Counted from the first letter of the stretch, positions 9,430 to 20,419 are shown. The stretch: 64,000 nt of DNA from Chelydra serpentina (GCA_037349315.1 JBAIAC010000027.1:11475501-11539500); one strand, 5' to 3'. Made by a program: numbers and translations. The notes: generated by a model not told the origin, from the letters alone.

Positions 9430-12400
9430 TGATCTTTAGACCCTGATCCTCAGGATTTGAACTCTGCAGCATGGCAAGATTTCCATTGCCCAAAGGCTGA
9501 ACATTATGGAAGCGTGGCAGGACTCTGATTGAGGTTCCAGGAGCCTCTCCAGTCTGTTTACACAGAAGTAAAGACCTGTTTACCACTTGACATTTAAAGC
9601 AATCACATTTGTCTTCAGTACGTGTGGCCCTGTGTTGCGTGGGGCATTGTCATATACATTTATTACAGCAAACCTGTAGTAGTTATTGCAAAACATTTTT
9701 TCCCCAAGCATCAAACTTTAAAGAAGGGGCAGAACTCCTGGATTTTGTAGAAGACTTTTTGTTCTTAATCTTTTTAACATGGAGTCTTTTAAGAAAATGT
9801 TTTACACAGTTCATCCAAAGAACAGGGAACTTCAGAATAATCACTATTGCCTTGCCCTTATAGCTGTTACCAGCACCTTGATTCTCCTTATAGGGTAATA
9901 ACAATGATGCTTCCTGGGTGGGCAGCCAGCAAGGGTAAAGCTTGTAAAGGAATTGCTGTCTCCCACTCCTCCAAAATACTGAATGTAAATCTAAACTAGA
10001 CCTCCTAGTACAGTAATATTTCAGAATAACATCAGAGCAGCACCACTATATTAGTCTCAAAAAGGATTCTGCTTCATTCATTTCGGTGATAACTTTTTGC
10101 TTTAAGTGAAGATTGACAAGTTCAAGACCGCAGAGTTGGATTTGTTGACAGAATTGTGCAAATTCCTGAGATTTTTTTTTTTTTTGAGTTTAAATGTTGA
10201 AACAATTTTTTTAAAAAAATGTCAATATAGCTGTATTATGTTTGAAGAAATCTAACAATTTAAAAGCTTAAAATAATTTTTATATTTGTGAAAATTCTGT
10301 TGGCTACAGTGAAAGCTTATAGTGGTTTCATATGTGCTGTTAAACTATACATATATATATATATAAAAAAATATGATTGAAAGAGAAGGAAAATATAGGA
10401 TCAGTGTTCATGTCAATATTTTTGAATGTCCTAATTGTATAGTACATGTGGATGTGCACATGGTTGACTAGTTACATTCACTTCACTTTTATTACCCGTG
10501 TCCTCCTCCTTAGTAGGTAAAAAGGTTAATGAATGTGCAACTGGATTTTTTTTTATTTATTTTTTTTGTGGCATTTCTTTTGATTGCCCACTACTCCCGG
10601 AAAAGGAATAATGTATATCACATTCTGGTAAATAGAACATGTAGCAAAATATTACCTGCCAAGATTTGACAGCCTGCAAATCTATTTGCATTGTATCTAA
10701 TTCCTAGGTTCTGTTAGCCCAAAATGTCAGTATGTCTCTTCCCCTTCTTCCTTTTTAACATACATTTTCTGTTTTCTAATTTTTCATACTATATTGAAAT
10801 AAGTTTGGGGCTTTGCAAAAGCAAGGAATCTGCAGTTAACCTCTGTTACGTCAGTGTGTGTGTGTATAAGAATAGCAGTATATGAAACTGAAGATAAGCT
10901 ACAGTGACTAAATACAGCAGGGTGAGCTGGGGACTGACTGGGCTTCTAGCCGTAACTATTTCCTTGCTTTTGTAACATTCACCCTTTTTTATATATTTAA
11001 TATTGAATATTGTCTGGTAAACATGGCTGCCTAAAAATACTGTTCATGACAAGAGTAAATACTGCAATATCACTGTAATGGGTTATTTTGATGTGTACTT
11101 TCATTAAGATATTTCCCCTTATAAAGCTTTAAAATAGAACCATATATAAAAACACATTTGGCACCTTACCCATACAAGATCCTGATAAAAGTTCCCGAAA
11201 CGGCTGTGTTTCTGCCAGTAAATGACTTGGGTTGTATTGCTAGCTTGACTCCAATATCACATCTTACTCTTGCTGAAAGTAGAAGTGGTGTGATCATGGA
11301 AGCTGCACTGCTCTGGAGCCCTTGCAGGTTTCTGCCTAGGCAGAGCAACTGGGCTTTTAGTCTGCTTTTAATGTTTCTGATGGGCATGCTGCTGTGTCTT
11401 CCTTCTCAGCCAACAAGTGGCTATGCCTTTCTCACATTTCACCGTAGGAGGGTCCAATATCTTTAAAATCTTTAGGCCAGAGTCCTCGTAGTCCTAATTG
11501 TGAGTGTAATGGAAGTGTATTGTTAAAGGGACCATACAAAGGATTCTTCTAGAATTGACCTTGTGCCCATTTTTGCTTCTTTATGAAGTATAAAAAGGGT
11601 TTGAAAGGTATTTACCAGTATCACATATGTCAAGTCTGGTTTTCTCTGGTCTGGCTATAGGACCCTGTCCGTTGTCTCAGATGGGGTGTGTATTGTTGTC
11701 TCTCACCTTAATTAAAAGTGGGTAGTGAGTCTTTTTAACAAAGATATCCTTTCCCAAAAATGTTAATTACTCAATGAAATTAAGCAGATGTTAACAAAAG
11801 ACATAGGAAAAAATATTAAGCAAAGTTACTAAAAATCCTTCCTCCCCTTCCCCCCCCCCCCCTTTTTTTCATTTTGCTTGGCTTTTTGCACGCTCTTGAT
11901 TCTTGTTTGGTTGGCATTTCACTAGTTCTCAAGTCATTATTGTGTCTTCTGTGCAAGGCAATTTAAATTAGTAATGTAAAAGGCAAGCTGGAAAAACAAA
12001 AAAAGGCTGTAGGTCTCTGCAACATAATGAAGCAAAAAGCACATAACCAAAAAAGGGATGAAAAAATGGGCACCTTTAAGTGATTAATGTTGATGATAAA
12101 TGTTCAAGACAGTGAATGTGAGAAATTTGACCTGTCTATTCCATTAGAATAAATGAAGTCTGTTTAAAGTCTCTCAGATTTGGGAATGAATATTCTGGTT
12201 TTGCTGTAGGACCTACACTAAGGAAGGGAAATGAACATTCCTCAATTCTAAGTGAACTGGGCATGGGGCAATTTAGGCCCCAATTCTCCAAGCTGTCTGC
12301 ATGGGCAGAACCAGGGCTGAGGACTTTAAAACCAAGATTTTTTTTCAGGTAAGTTCATCCAATAACAGACATGGGAAAGAAGAGAGCAAAAGTACTATTT

Positions 12401-12530
12401 AACCACCACCCCCCCGCCCCAATTCAAGGCAAAGAATATAATGTGAAAATATTAAAACCTTTATTTAAGCAGATATTGCTGTTATCTGTTGGCTTGGTCT
12501 TCTTCCAAATAAAAACTGCTAGAAATTACA
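9430..12530 (+). other. NCBP3: NCBP3 3' untranslated region (extent inferred)
   Basis: This AT-rich stretch after the stop lacks the transposons that crowd neighbouring introns, as expected of a conserved long 3' UTR. It has poly-T runs, an AT dinucleotide run near 10350 and a C-homopolymer near 11851-11863. Candidate polyadenylation signals AATAAA lie at 12148-12153 and 12508-12513. The true cleavage site cannot be chosen from sequence alone. The small open frames at 11158-11466 are not supported as genes. Confidence 0.55.
12508..12513 (+). terminator. candidate NCBP3 polyadenylation signal AATAAA
   Basis: Canonical hexamer about 3.1 kb after the NCBP3 stop. An earlier one at 12148-12153 is an alternative. 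Transcript evidence would be needed to choose. Confidence 0.35.
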
Positions 12531-12924
12531 TTAACATCCAGTTTTACTGAAATTCTGTTGGGTAGTCATATTAAATCAGTTCCCGAAAAGGACTTATTGC
12601 GGTACAGTCAGGACCCTAGCAATTACATAAATTAAGAGAAAAAGATGTGATTATTTTAATATAGAGGATGTGGGTGCATCAATTAGCCCTTCATTGTCCT
12701 CTTTTTATATGGAGGTGAAAAACAAGTTAATCTGTGTTTAACAACCTTTAACTTTACTTCATGGTCCTGTAATCCAAACTCAAACTGGTCATACAGTGTT
12801 TCAATGCAAACTGGTATTCCCTGATCATGTCAAGGTTAAAGGAGCCATACTAGTTTCTAAGGTTTGGTTAAAGGTGTCTTGAAAATGTTTTTAAAATATT
12901 TGGGCTTGTAACCCTTTTTTTCTT

Positions 12925-13045
12925 TTGTGATGTATTTTAGAGGGCAGGAACTGTCATTATGTTTGTACAGTGCCTAGTGCAATAAGGTCCAACTGGGTTG
13001 TGGCTTTTAAGACTACTCTCAATATAAATGTTTAATAATACTAAT
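12925..13045 (+). repeat. old retroposon tail (L2/MIR-like 3' end)
   Basis: It reads AGAGGGCAGGAACTGTCATT, then GTACAGTGCCTAGTGCAATA, then AATATAAATGTTTAATAATA. This resembles the conserved tail shared by old vertebrate LINE/SINE families, with GGGCAGG-ACTGTC, CAGTGCCTAG and a terminal AATAAT repeat. It is non-coding. Confidence 0.55.
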
Positions 13046-13237
13046 ATGGGTTAGATGGTCAATGGTGAATGGTAGGAGGGGAGTGTAAGGTTCAATCAGC
13101 TAATGTGTTTTAAAATACTATTTATGTTGTGCTCTCATGTAGGAGCCTCACGCATACAAGGATCCCATTTTGCTATACTGTACATTGTACAAATACATAA
13201 CAAAAAGGCAGTCTGCTCCAAGGAGCCTACTACCTAA

Positions 13238-13474
13238 AGGCTTGTTTACGCAGGGATGTTATGGAATAGGTCCCCATATGGGCACTGTTCTGGAATAAAG
13301 TCACCTTATCCTGGAATAATTAGTGTGTGTCCAGAGGGGAATAATTATTCTGGAATAAAATCACTTTTTATTCCAGAATAGTGTCCCCATGGACAGCTAT
13401 TCTAGATTAGCTTTTGCAGAATAAGTTATTCTGCAATAGTTATTTCAGTCAGTTTCCCTGTGTAAACAAGCCCT
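13238..13474. mobile_element. MITE with long terminal inverted repeats
   Basis: The left end AGGCTTGTTTAC and the right end GTAAACAAGCCCT are inverted repeats. TAA flanks both sides (13235-13237 and 13475-13477). The interior is foldback-like, with several TTCTGGAATAA/TTATTCCAGAA motifs. The TAA flanks suggest a Harbinger-type insertion, but the family call is tentative. Confidence 0.65.
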
Positions 13475-14385
13475 TAATTAAAAATAGATCTGATCAGAAA
13501 AAGGTAAAATGTTTTGCAAAAAATGTTGAAAAATATTCATTTAGTTTACAGTTTTTGAAAATTGAAATGATTTTTTTCTTTTGTTTTGCTTTGTGAGAAA
13601 GTCCCCTTTCTTCCCCCTCTCTTCCAGAAATGGTAGCGAATATAGTAAGAGACGTAGGGAACTGGAGGGAGGGGAAATTACTTTTTCATTCTACTTCTTC
13701 CCCACAGTCAAAAAAAAATAAAATAAAAAATGAGGGGGGGGGTGAGTAAAGTTTTTAAAACAAATTGAGTGGATTCCGCCCCCCCAATTTTGAAATAAAA
13801 GAAACAAACATTTGTCTGTTTTTATGTAGAAATTTCATTGAAATATGAGGAAATTCAATTAAAATGTTTCCCCAAAAAGTGTTATCACAACCCCATTTTT
13901 CAATGAAAAAAGTTCAACCCAGCTCATGTTAAAATATATTAATGTACTAAAAAGGCACGTTTTGTATTCTAGTCTAGATAAGTGAGGCTCATGAGAGACC
14001 TTAATGAATAAAGCACTAAGATTCTCTGTTGAATATGCCTGATACCTTGGTATTTGCTACAATTGTCTTTAAATCCAAAGGATGATGGTGCAGTGTGCCA
14101 GTAACTCAAATCACTACATCTTCATACTGTAAATGAAAATATGAAGAGCTGCTTAATCATCTAATTGATAGAAAAGCAGCCCACTGTTCCTGTTAATTCT
14201 ATTAGTACTACATCATAATTTCAGTACTGTAAGTGGGCTGGGAGCCCTATAAATGTAAGGAATTATAAGGCCAGGCAATTGATGGGTTGATTCTGAAAAA
14301 GAGTAGGTGAGTGAGGCATCTTCCTGTGTAAGTGGGGTCCTGATGAAAAGATATGTAAACTATATTCCTATTCTGAAATGACATC

Positions 14386-14568
14386 GAATCATAGAATATC
14401 AGGGTTGGAAGGGACCTTAGTAGGTCATCTAGTCCAACCCCCTGCTCAAAGCAGGACCAATCCCCAATTTTTTTTGCCCCAGATCCTCAAATGGCCCCCT
14501 CAAGGATTGAACTAACAACCCTGGGTTTAGCAGGCCAATGCTCAAACCACTGAGCTATCCCTCCCCCC
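14386..14568 (-). mobile_element. tRNA-derived SINE of the turtle Cry I type
   Basis: Read on the minus strand it starts with a tRNA-like head. The Pol III A box is TAGCTCAGTGG and the B-box region is GTTAGTTCAATCC. A short body follows, then a tail GGTTGGACTAGATGACCTA and CTATGATTC-like repeats identical in type to the CR1 3' end. This head-tail arrangement is the Cry I SINE, whose tail is borrowed from CR1 for mobilisation. A second copy is at 46862-47043. Confidence 0.88.
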
Positions 14569-14655
14569 TGTCCATGAAGAATTGTCAGTATCTAAAGAGA
14601 TGATTCACTGAAGCTGTGTCCTTTATCTTTGCCAAGTAGCATCTGAATATTTAGG

Positions 14656-14712
14656 TCTGGTCTACACTACAGCGTTAGGTTGATGCAAGCTGCCTTGCGT
14701 CAACCTAACTGA
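14656..14712. repeat. Harbinger-MITE end fragment with hairpin
   Basis: GGTCTGGTCTACACTACAGC matches the termini of the MITEs at 4663 and 7508. It is followed by a perfect hairpin, GTTAGGTTGA with TCAACCTAAC, whose loop region is itself partly paired. The element is truncated. Confidence 0.6.
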
Positions 14713-15035
14713 AAGCATTCCCCCGTGGCATCCACTTCCTGTCACTGGTCACTCACAGAAATTACCATATACAGTACCTCCAAAGAGACCATGTACAGTC
14801 CACCTGCTTACTTGATTTGACCAAGAAGAGACATCCTATATAACATCACAGCACTGAGACGATAAAAACAATATGTATTAGCAAAGACCAGAGATTCTCA
14901 GATTCAAGTAATAACAGTATGAATAATGGAAACAGTGCTAGTTACAAATAAGACAAAAGTATATAACATGCTTCTAAGAGACTGAACAACTTTAGCAGGT
15001 TACAAGCCTTGTCTAAAGAAAGTTTCAGTGTTACT

Positions 15036-15172
15036 AGCATCAGAGGGCTAGCCATGTTAGTCTGGATCTGTAGAAGCGACAAAGAGTCCTGTGGCACCTT
15101 ATAGACTAACAGACGTATTGGAGCATAAGCTTTCGTGGGTGAATACCCACTTTGTCGGATGCATGCATGTGT
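15036..15172 (+). repeat. interspersed repeat, longer copy of the 611-692 family
   Basis: It carries GCTAGCCATGTTAGTCTGGA, GTCCTGTGGCACCTTATAGA and CATAAGCTTTCGTGGGTGAA, then ACCCACTTTGTCGGATGCAT. It shows the full order of blocks seen in the palindromic copies at 51.6 kb. It is not coding. Confidence 0.75.
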
Positions 15173-15760
15173 TACTAGCCTATCTTCGGGATTCAACTTT
15201 CATGGAGGTAAAAAATGATGTCCTTTTTGCTCCCTTAGCCATAAACAACTAAATGTTTATTTTTCCTTATCATAGTCCAGTGAACCTTTGAAATGTATCC
15301 TTTTGAAGTGTACACTCAGCATGCTGATCCCATGCTGCTTTCTCGGTTCTTGTTTACCTCCGGTGCAAATGAACTATTGTATTTCACTTATCCTGCTTAA
15401 CCTATGGCTGAGATCTAGGTAGCGAGGTAAATTAACTTTCCGTTGTTTGGGGAAAACATTTATCAACTTGCCTGGTTACATAGTTTAAAGATATTTTGAG
15501 CACATGCACACAACATCTGGACTGATGCTGGTACATAGTCCCACAATGCTTATGATGCCCAGGATGCTATACATTTTCCTTTGATACATGACAGTCTCGG
15601 TAGATAATTCGCTGTCAGCAATGTGAGAGGTGTAGTGAGTTTGTCAGGTCTGAAGAGAGTTTCTGACAGAACAGTGAGTCACCCGTGGGCCTCTGTGCCA
15701 CAGGGGCCTGAGCCCTGCAACTGTCCACTCTGCAGAGTAAGACCCTCTGTCCCTTTAAAG

Positions 15761-16035
15761 CAGGGGTCTCAAACATGTGGGCCGTGCGGCCTGCCATAGG
15801 CGCCAACTCCACCGGCAGCCAAGCTCCAAACATTACTGAGCGTTTATATTTTATTAAAACCCCTCTTTGCATTACAGTTTTTAAAAAGTTTACATTGACT
15901 TTTAATAGAATACTATATTACTCTTCATTTTTGACTATACTTTTGTATCATCATATGAAAAGGTTTCAGTGATGCGGAGGCCCTTGGGCCAATTTACTAG
16001 TTCTCATGTTGTGGCCCTCGTGGTGATTATCCCTG
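15761..16035 (+). mobile_element. complete non-autonomous hAT element beside the SNHG29 promoter
   Basis: It begins CAGGGGTCTCAAAC and ends ATTATCCCTG. It is flanked by the perfect 8-bp duplication CTTTAAAG (15753-15760 and 16036-16043), diagnostic of hAT insertion. A second copy of the same element, in opposite orientation and with its own 8-bp duplication, lies at 40497-40808. It inserted about 170 bp upstream of the presumed SNHG29 start. Confidence 0.92.
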
Positions 16036-16079
16036 CTTTAAAGGGCAGGCAGACGAGCTCATGTTTGCTCTCCCCCCCC

Positions 16080-16228
16080 CCCCTATCCTGCGATTGAGAT
16101 GGTACGTTCCACTAGCGCGGAGGCGTGCCCTAGGGTCTTGACGGCCTATGAGCCTCGCCTCCCCCACAGGATGGTACATTCCAACCCCTTAAAAGCAGCT
16201 GCCGGCCGCTCTTCGCTCTCTCTCGTAG
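16080..16228 (+). promoter_or_regulatory. SNHG29: SNHG29 core promoter and 5'TOP-like start
   Basis: A TATA-like CTTAAAAG (16188-16195) lies about 25 bases before the pyrimidine tract CTCTTCGCTCTCTCTCG (16209-16225). Such a tract is where 5'TOP transcripts of snoRNA hosts and ribosomal-protein genes start. Two near-identical motifs, ATGGTACGTTCCA (16099) and ATGGTACATTCCA (16171), may be a duplicated factor site. A GT donor follows at 16229, so exon 1 would be only about 13-20 nt. Confidence 0.6.
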
Positions 16229-16800
16229 GTATGTTGCGCCGGAGCGGAGCTACTTTTGGGTGGCGGCGGCGGCTCGGGGGCGGGCCCTAGCCGGGAAAAC
16301 GGGGCGAGGGGCTGGGCCCCTCGTGCGCTCACCTGCGGGGGGCGGGCTGGCGGCAGCCGGGCCTGAGGGGCGCCCGTTGGGATGGCGCGCGCGCGCGCGG
16401 TGGGCGGGAGCCCCCTGGCGGGTAACGCGCTGCGGGGATGGGGCGGGGCCGGGGGCAGCCGTTGGGGCCTGACCGAGCCTCCGCGTGTGTCTTACAGGCT
16501 GGGTGACCTGAGGGGAAGATGGCGGCGAAGGCGGCCCGAGCCCTGCCGGGGGCGCAGGCGCGGCCAGGGCTGGGCGCCTCGTGTGCGGCTCCGCGGCTGA
16601 GGTAAGATGGCGGCGGCCCCTTGGCAGCGGTGCTGGGTGGGCGCCCCACCCGGGGGCCTGGCAGGGGTCGTGGGGTGGCGCCCGCCCTGCTTTGCTGCAG
16701 GGCTCGGGGCCCCCCTTTTCCTTAACACGGGGTCCCAGGAGGGGCGGCTCGGGAATGCCCGGCGGAGAGAAAAGATACGGTGCCTTCGGCGGCTCCCTGC
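16200..16800. promoter_or_regulatory. CpG island over SNHG29 first exons
   Basis: This is the only strongly CpG-dense segment in the window, with runs such as GCGCGCGCGCGCGG near 16387. It covers exon 1, intron 1 and exon 2 of SNHG29. Many long open frames here on both strands (for example 16250-16867 minus) are composition artefacts. The island marks a constitutive promoter, as expected for a snoRNA host. Confidence 0.85.
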
Positions 16801-17640
16801 AGTCTGAAGGTCTCGAGTTCGAAATCCAGATCTTGGCTCTTCCCCGTTTTCCTCCAGCCGGCCTCATGGATGACTGTGAAACTAAACGATCTCCCAGGCA
16901 CCCAGAGGAGCAGGGAGTGCATGGGGTGATCAGGTACAGCCAGTTGCGTTTGTTCCGAATATTGGTTTAAAAAAAAAAATTTTGTGGAAGACACCCAGGG
17001 TGGCTATTAAGGGCTGAGAAGTTGGAGTAAGCTCTGCAGTTCTCTGCTCCTCCCATCAGAAATAGGAATACAAGATTTAATTTTCTTAATAGCTCTCGGG
17101 CTAAAAAAAAGTTTGCTATAGAAAAAGCAAGGTTTCCTTTCCTCTCTCATGGGTAATCAAAAAGGGTGCAACCCCTTGTGTCCTTTGCAAGTTTACGCAC
17201 GTGCCAGTGAGGAGAATACAAAAGTTTTCAAGCATGGTCCTGTAGCAGTGGTTCTACTTCTGGATTCTGCAGTGCAGTTACATTAAGAAACTGAAGTTAT
17301 GGATAACATTTAGCAAGCTGTAATAAGGGAATTACTGAATTTTAGAGCCAATGATTCATGACTGGGCAAGTTTTTTCAGATAATTATATGCAAAACTCTA
17401 TTTAGTCTTAAAGCTCATTTTGAAAGCAGCATTTTAATATTCATATAGAATTGGTCAAATCAAAGGTGCATAATGATGAAATCAAACCGAAAATAGCTGG
17501 AATTACCGACAGATTGTTGGTGGTGAGAAGGTTTTTCTGAATAAACCTACAAAATATGCTTTGTATACTACTGTAATCTTGTCATATAATAATAATTGAT
17601 ATTTCCTCTTTTTAGGGCAGAATGGTGTCTTGAAGTATAA
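16519..17640 (+). CDS. short spliced ORF in SNHG29 (35 codons, 16519-16601 joined to 17616-17640)
   Basis: An ATG at 16519-16521 has a strong initiation context (A at -3, G at +4). It opens a frame through exon 2 that continues across the predicted junction (split Arg codon AG|G) and stops at TAA 17638-17640, one base before the end of exon 3. It begins MAAKAARALPG and is Ala/Arg-rich, without a recognised domain. Stopping so far upstream of later junctions would make the spliced RNA a nonsense-mediated-decay target, as is known for SNHG transcripts. Whether a stable peptide exists is unknown. It may only reflect GC-rich composition. Confidence 0.3.
17464..17548 (+). ncRNA. SNORD65: SNORD65-like box C/D snoRNA, copy 1
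   Basis: The C box is ATGATGA (17473-17479) and the D box CTGA (17537-17540). The terminal stem is AGGT (17464-17467) with ACCT (17545-17548). The guide AATAGCTGGAATTACCG precedes a D'-type CAGA. It is antisense to the conserved 18S rRNA segment CGGTAATTCCAGCT. Five bases upstream of CAGA falls the A that pairs with the 18S U equivalent to human U627, the known SNORD65 target. The RNA ends 67 nt before the exon at 17616, the usual spacing for intronic C/D snoRNAs. It differs from copy 2 outside the core, so it is an independent paralogue. Confidence 0.88.
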
Positions 17641-18063
17641 GGTAAGCTTTATTTTTGCACTCGTATACATTCTTAAGCCAGTTTTGGGATTTTACTTGCA
17701 AATTGACAAACTATAAAATTGAAATGTGGCAGCCCCATTCATTATCTTCTGGATGTGGGGGGGACTCTATAGTTAGGTACTTGACTAGTAATGCACCATA
17801 TGGACTTGGACAAATGCAAAAGGAAAAACTGATAGAAAGATTTGAGTATTTTGAAGCTCCTCCATGAGGGTTGAAATAGAAGCACTTTGGTAACTTACAG
17901 TTGACTACACCAGTCTAAAGCTGATTGTTAGACTTGATTAAGCAAGTTATGGATTTGATCAGCTAATGCCTTGCAACTTACTCCTAGTCAAGGGAAAAGT
18001 TAAAGCAAAATTTGCAAGTGTTGGGCTTGTGTTAACTGCTTATCTACACAAACAAATGCGAAA

Positions 18064-18152
18064 AGCTGTTCACATGATGATACCCTTGAATAGGAAGTGC
18101 CGTCAGATGCGAGAACTGACGATAACCTTCTCAACTTGTCTGAAATACAGCT
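18064..18152 (+). ncRNA. SNORD49: SNORD49-like box C/D snoRNA
   Basis: The C box is ATGATGA (18074-18080) and the D box CTGA (18140-18143). A perfect 6-bp terminal stem pairs AGCTGT (18064-18069) with ACAGCT (18147-18152). The internal sequence AATAGGAAGTGCCGTCAGAT, followed by GAGAACTGACGA, is the hallmark of SNORD49 (U49). This guides 2'-O-methylation in 28S rRNA near the CTTCCTAT segment. Human has two tandem copies (49A and 49B); only one is seen here. The next predicted acceptor is 219 nt downstream, longer than usual, so an undetected exon near 18220 is possible. Confidence 0.92.
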
Positions 18153-19429
18153 ATATGTATATTGAATTCAGGTTGTCTGGAGACCTGTATGCTTGAACTT
18201 GGCTGTTTGTGTTACACTAAAATGAGACTAGTACTAGGAGCCAAAAGACAATCAGGCATGCAGTTTATCTGAACACTGGCTCTTCCATGCTTGCTGTTGT
18301 CACTGTAGCCCCAATCTACTCAGCATCATGTAATGCCCATTTTTGTTCTCTTGTTTCCATTTATTCTGCAGAGTCTGTCTGTAGACTAGATATTTCAGAG
18401 GAGTGATGTCTACAGGAGGGGTGGAAAGCAGCTCCCTTGGGCCATGTGGGCCTTGGACCAGACCTAATCTGGGTGGAAAAGGACAACTGAGTCATGGTTT
18501 ACCAAGACTTGGCGGAAAAGTGGGGCCTTCTGTTCTTCAGACTCTTAATATACAGATTCAAGGTCAAGAGCTGAAACTAAATTCAGCTGTACAGTGCTCT
18601 TAATACATGGCAGCAGTGGACTGGTAATACAGTTATTCAGGAATATGGACAGAAAACATTGCCTCTCCCACCATCTCTTGTGATTCCAGATCACTTGTCT
18701 ACAGGTACTTTTTCCCCCCTTTCCTGCTACAATGTGATGCTACAGTAAAGATTGAATATTTATAATCCTGTATACGGTCTCAAACACAATTGTACTGTAC
18801 TGTTAAAATGGTTTACACATGTACATCCTTAGACATCAAAAAATAAAATGAGGTCAGGCAACTCAGTCACATCCCTTGTGAATTTTGGATCCTGATAGTT
18901 TTGCAACTAATCTGCTTCCCTCTCCTCTTGAGTGAACTCTGTTTTCCCTGCTTGACTAAACCTCTCCCCCATAATGAGTCTTAGTTCACAGAACCAATGT
19001 GCCTAGACATCACTAGCAGCTCCCTCTGCAACCTGTCCTTTATCATTTTAATGTTGGTTCGGAAACTTGTGTTTTACAGCATTTTTCAAAAATGGGAAGT
19101 TAAATGAGATTCCTGCAGTAAAGAAAGTACAGCACTAGAAAATCTTTTTGGGTGAGTTTGAATACATATATATATATATATATTGTGTTGTGCTCAAACT
19201 CTAAATGAGAAATTGTCAGCTACACTTTTATTCAATTTAGATTCTAGGGGGCATAATTGATTAGCAGACTCGGAGTGAGATACAACCTTGTAAGGGCTAA
19301 AAAAAGTTAACTACTGATTTGCTTGATGTTGTACAAGAGAGAATTGTCCCTGCATCATCAGATTGTTCACTGAAAGCTTATCAAGTGCAAATGAGTGAAT
19401 AATACTGCCGCATTGGTGAACTGGAGGTG

Positions 19430-19925
19430 GTGAGAGCCCATGCGATTATGGGTGTAATTCATTTTGTCAGCAAATCCCGCCCCCTGACTGACCCCTCAGA
19501 ATCCCCGACCCATCTAACCCCCCCTGCTCCTCGTCCCCTGACTGTCTCCTCCAGAGGACAACCCCCACCCGTCCCTAATCACCCTCAGGACCACAACCCC
19601 CTGTCCCCTGACTGCCCCAACCCTATCCACACCCCTGCCCCCTGACAGGCCCCCTGAGACTCCTATCCAATGCTCTCACCCCTAGAACCTCTGAACCATC
19701 CAAACCCCTCACCCACCCCGGTCCCCTGACTGCTCCCCAAGACCCTCTGCCCCTTATCCAACCCCTCAGCCCCAGCCTGGTACCCTTAACACACTGCTCA
19801 GAGCAGCATGTCAGAGCCAGACTCGCTGATCTGCCAGTGTGTGCAGCCCCGCCCCCCAGAGTGCTGCTTTACTGCCTTATGTCCGAATTCGTTTTATATC
19901 GGATCACGTTAATCGGGGGGGTGGG
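19430..19925 (+). repeat. C-rich degenerate minisatellite-bearing repeat
   Basis: It is built from irregular copies of CCCCTGACTGNCCC, CCCTGCCCC and CCATCCAACCCC. The 3' part reads GTCCGAATTCGTTTTATATC and GGATCACGTTAATCGGGG. The sharp C-rich boundary inside an AT-rich SNHG29 intron marks an insertion. Similar sequence is, to my memory, common in turtle genomes as a transposon-associated repeat. The class is uncertain. Confidence 0.6.
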
Positions 19926-20108
19926 GGTGGCTAAGAATTTAAATTAAATGGTAAGACATCAAATCCTAATGGTGATTGAACCTGGTGATACTCTAAACAA
20001 AAAACTCAACCATGTTTGTAGCTTTTTTCATCACTTCAAACATTCTAGGTTTCAGTGACAATCCTGGAATCTTTTGTATAGATATTTATAAATGTGTACC
20101 ACTCAGTA

Positions 20109-20198
20109 CAAGATATCAAATGATGAAATTCACCAAAAATAGCTGGAATTACCGGCAGATTGATTAGTGGTGAGCAAAGGTTTTCTGAAGACATCTTG
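20109..20198 (+). ncRNA. SNORD65: SNORD65-like box C/D snoRNA, copy 2
   Basis: The C box is ATGATGA (20120-20126) and the D box CTGA (20185-20188). A perfect 6-bp terminal stem pairs CAAGAT (20109-20114) with ATCTTG (20193-20198). The guide AATAGCTGGAATTACCG followed by GCAGA is identical in its core to copy 1 and antisense to the same 18S site (human Um627). It lies 68 nt before the final-exon acceptor at 20266, nearly the same spacing as copy 1. By memory this copy is closer to human SNORD65, including CACCAAAAATAGC and GTGGTGAGC. Confidence 0.93.
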
Positions 20199-20419
20199 TA
20201 TACTAATGAATTGGTTGGGTAGAAGTTCACATTGCACTGTAACTTATTTGTCATATTGTGTTTCAGGTGTCCATATTGCAAGCCTGTTGGTCTGCAATAG
20301 AAGAACATCATGAAATATCCAAATGAGCCTGAGAATTAGCAACTGTGTTTTTGTGAGCACTACCAAATGTGTCGGCTCACTCTTTTACAAGTATAAGATG
20401 CATACTGTTGAGTGCACAA

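Noticed and set aside
16250..16867. 205-codon minus-strand open frame and several plus-strand frames in the CpG island
   Set aside because: Extreme GC content removes stop codons. The frames overlap on both strands and have no domain or conserved signature, and they lie over SNHG29 exon and intron sequence.
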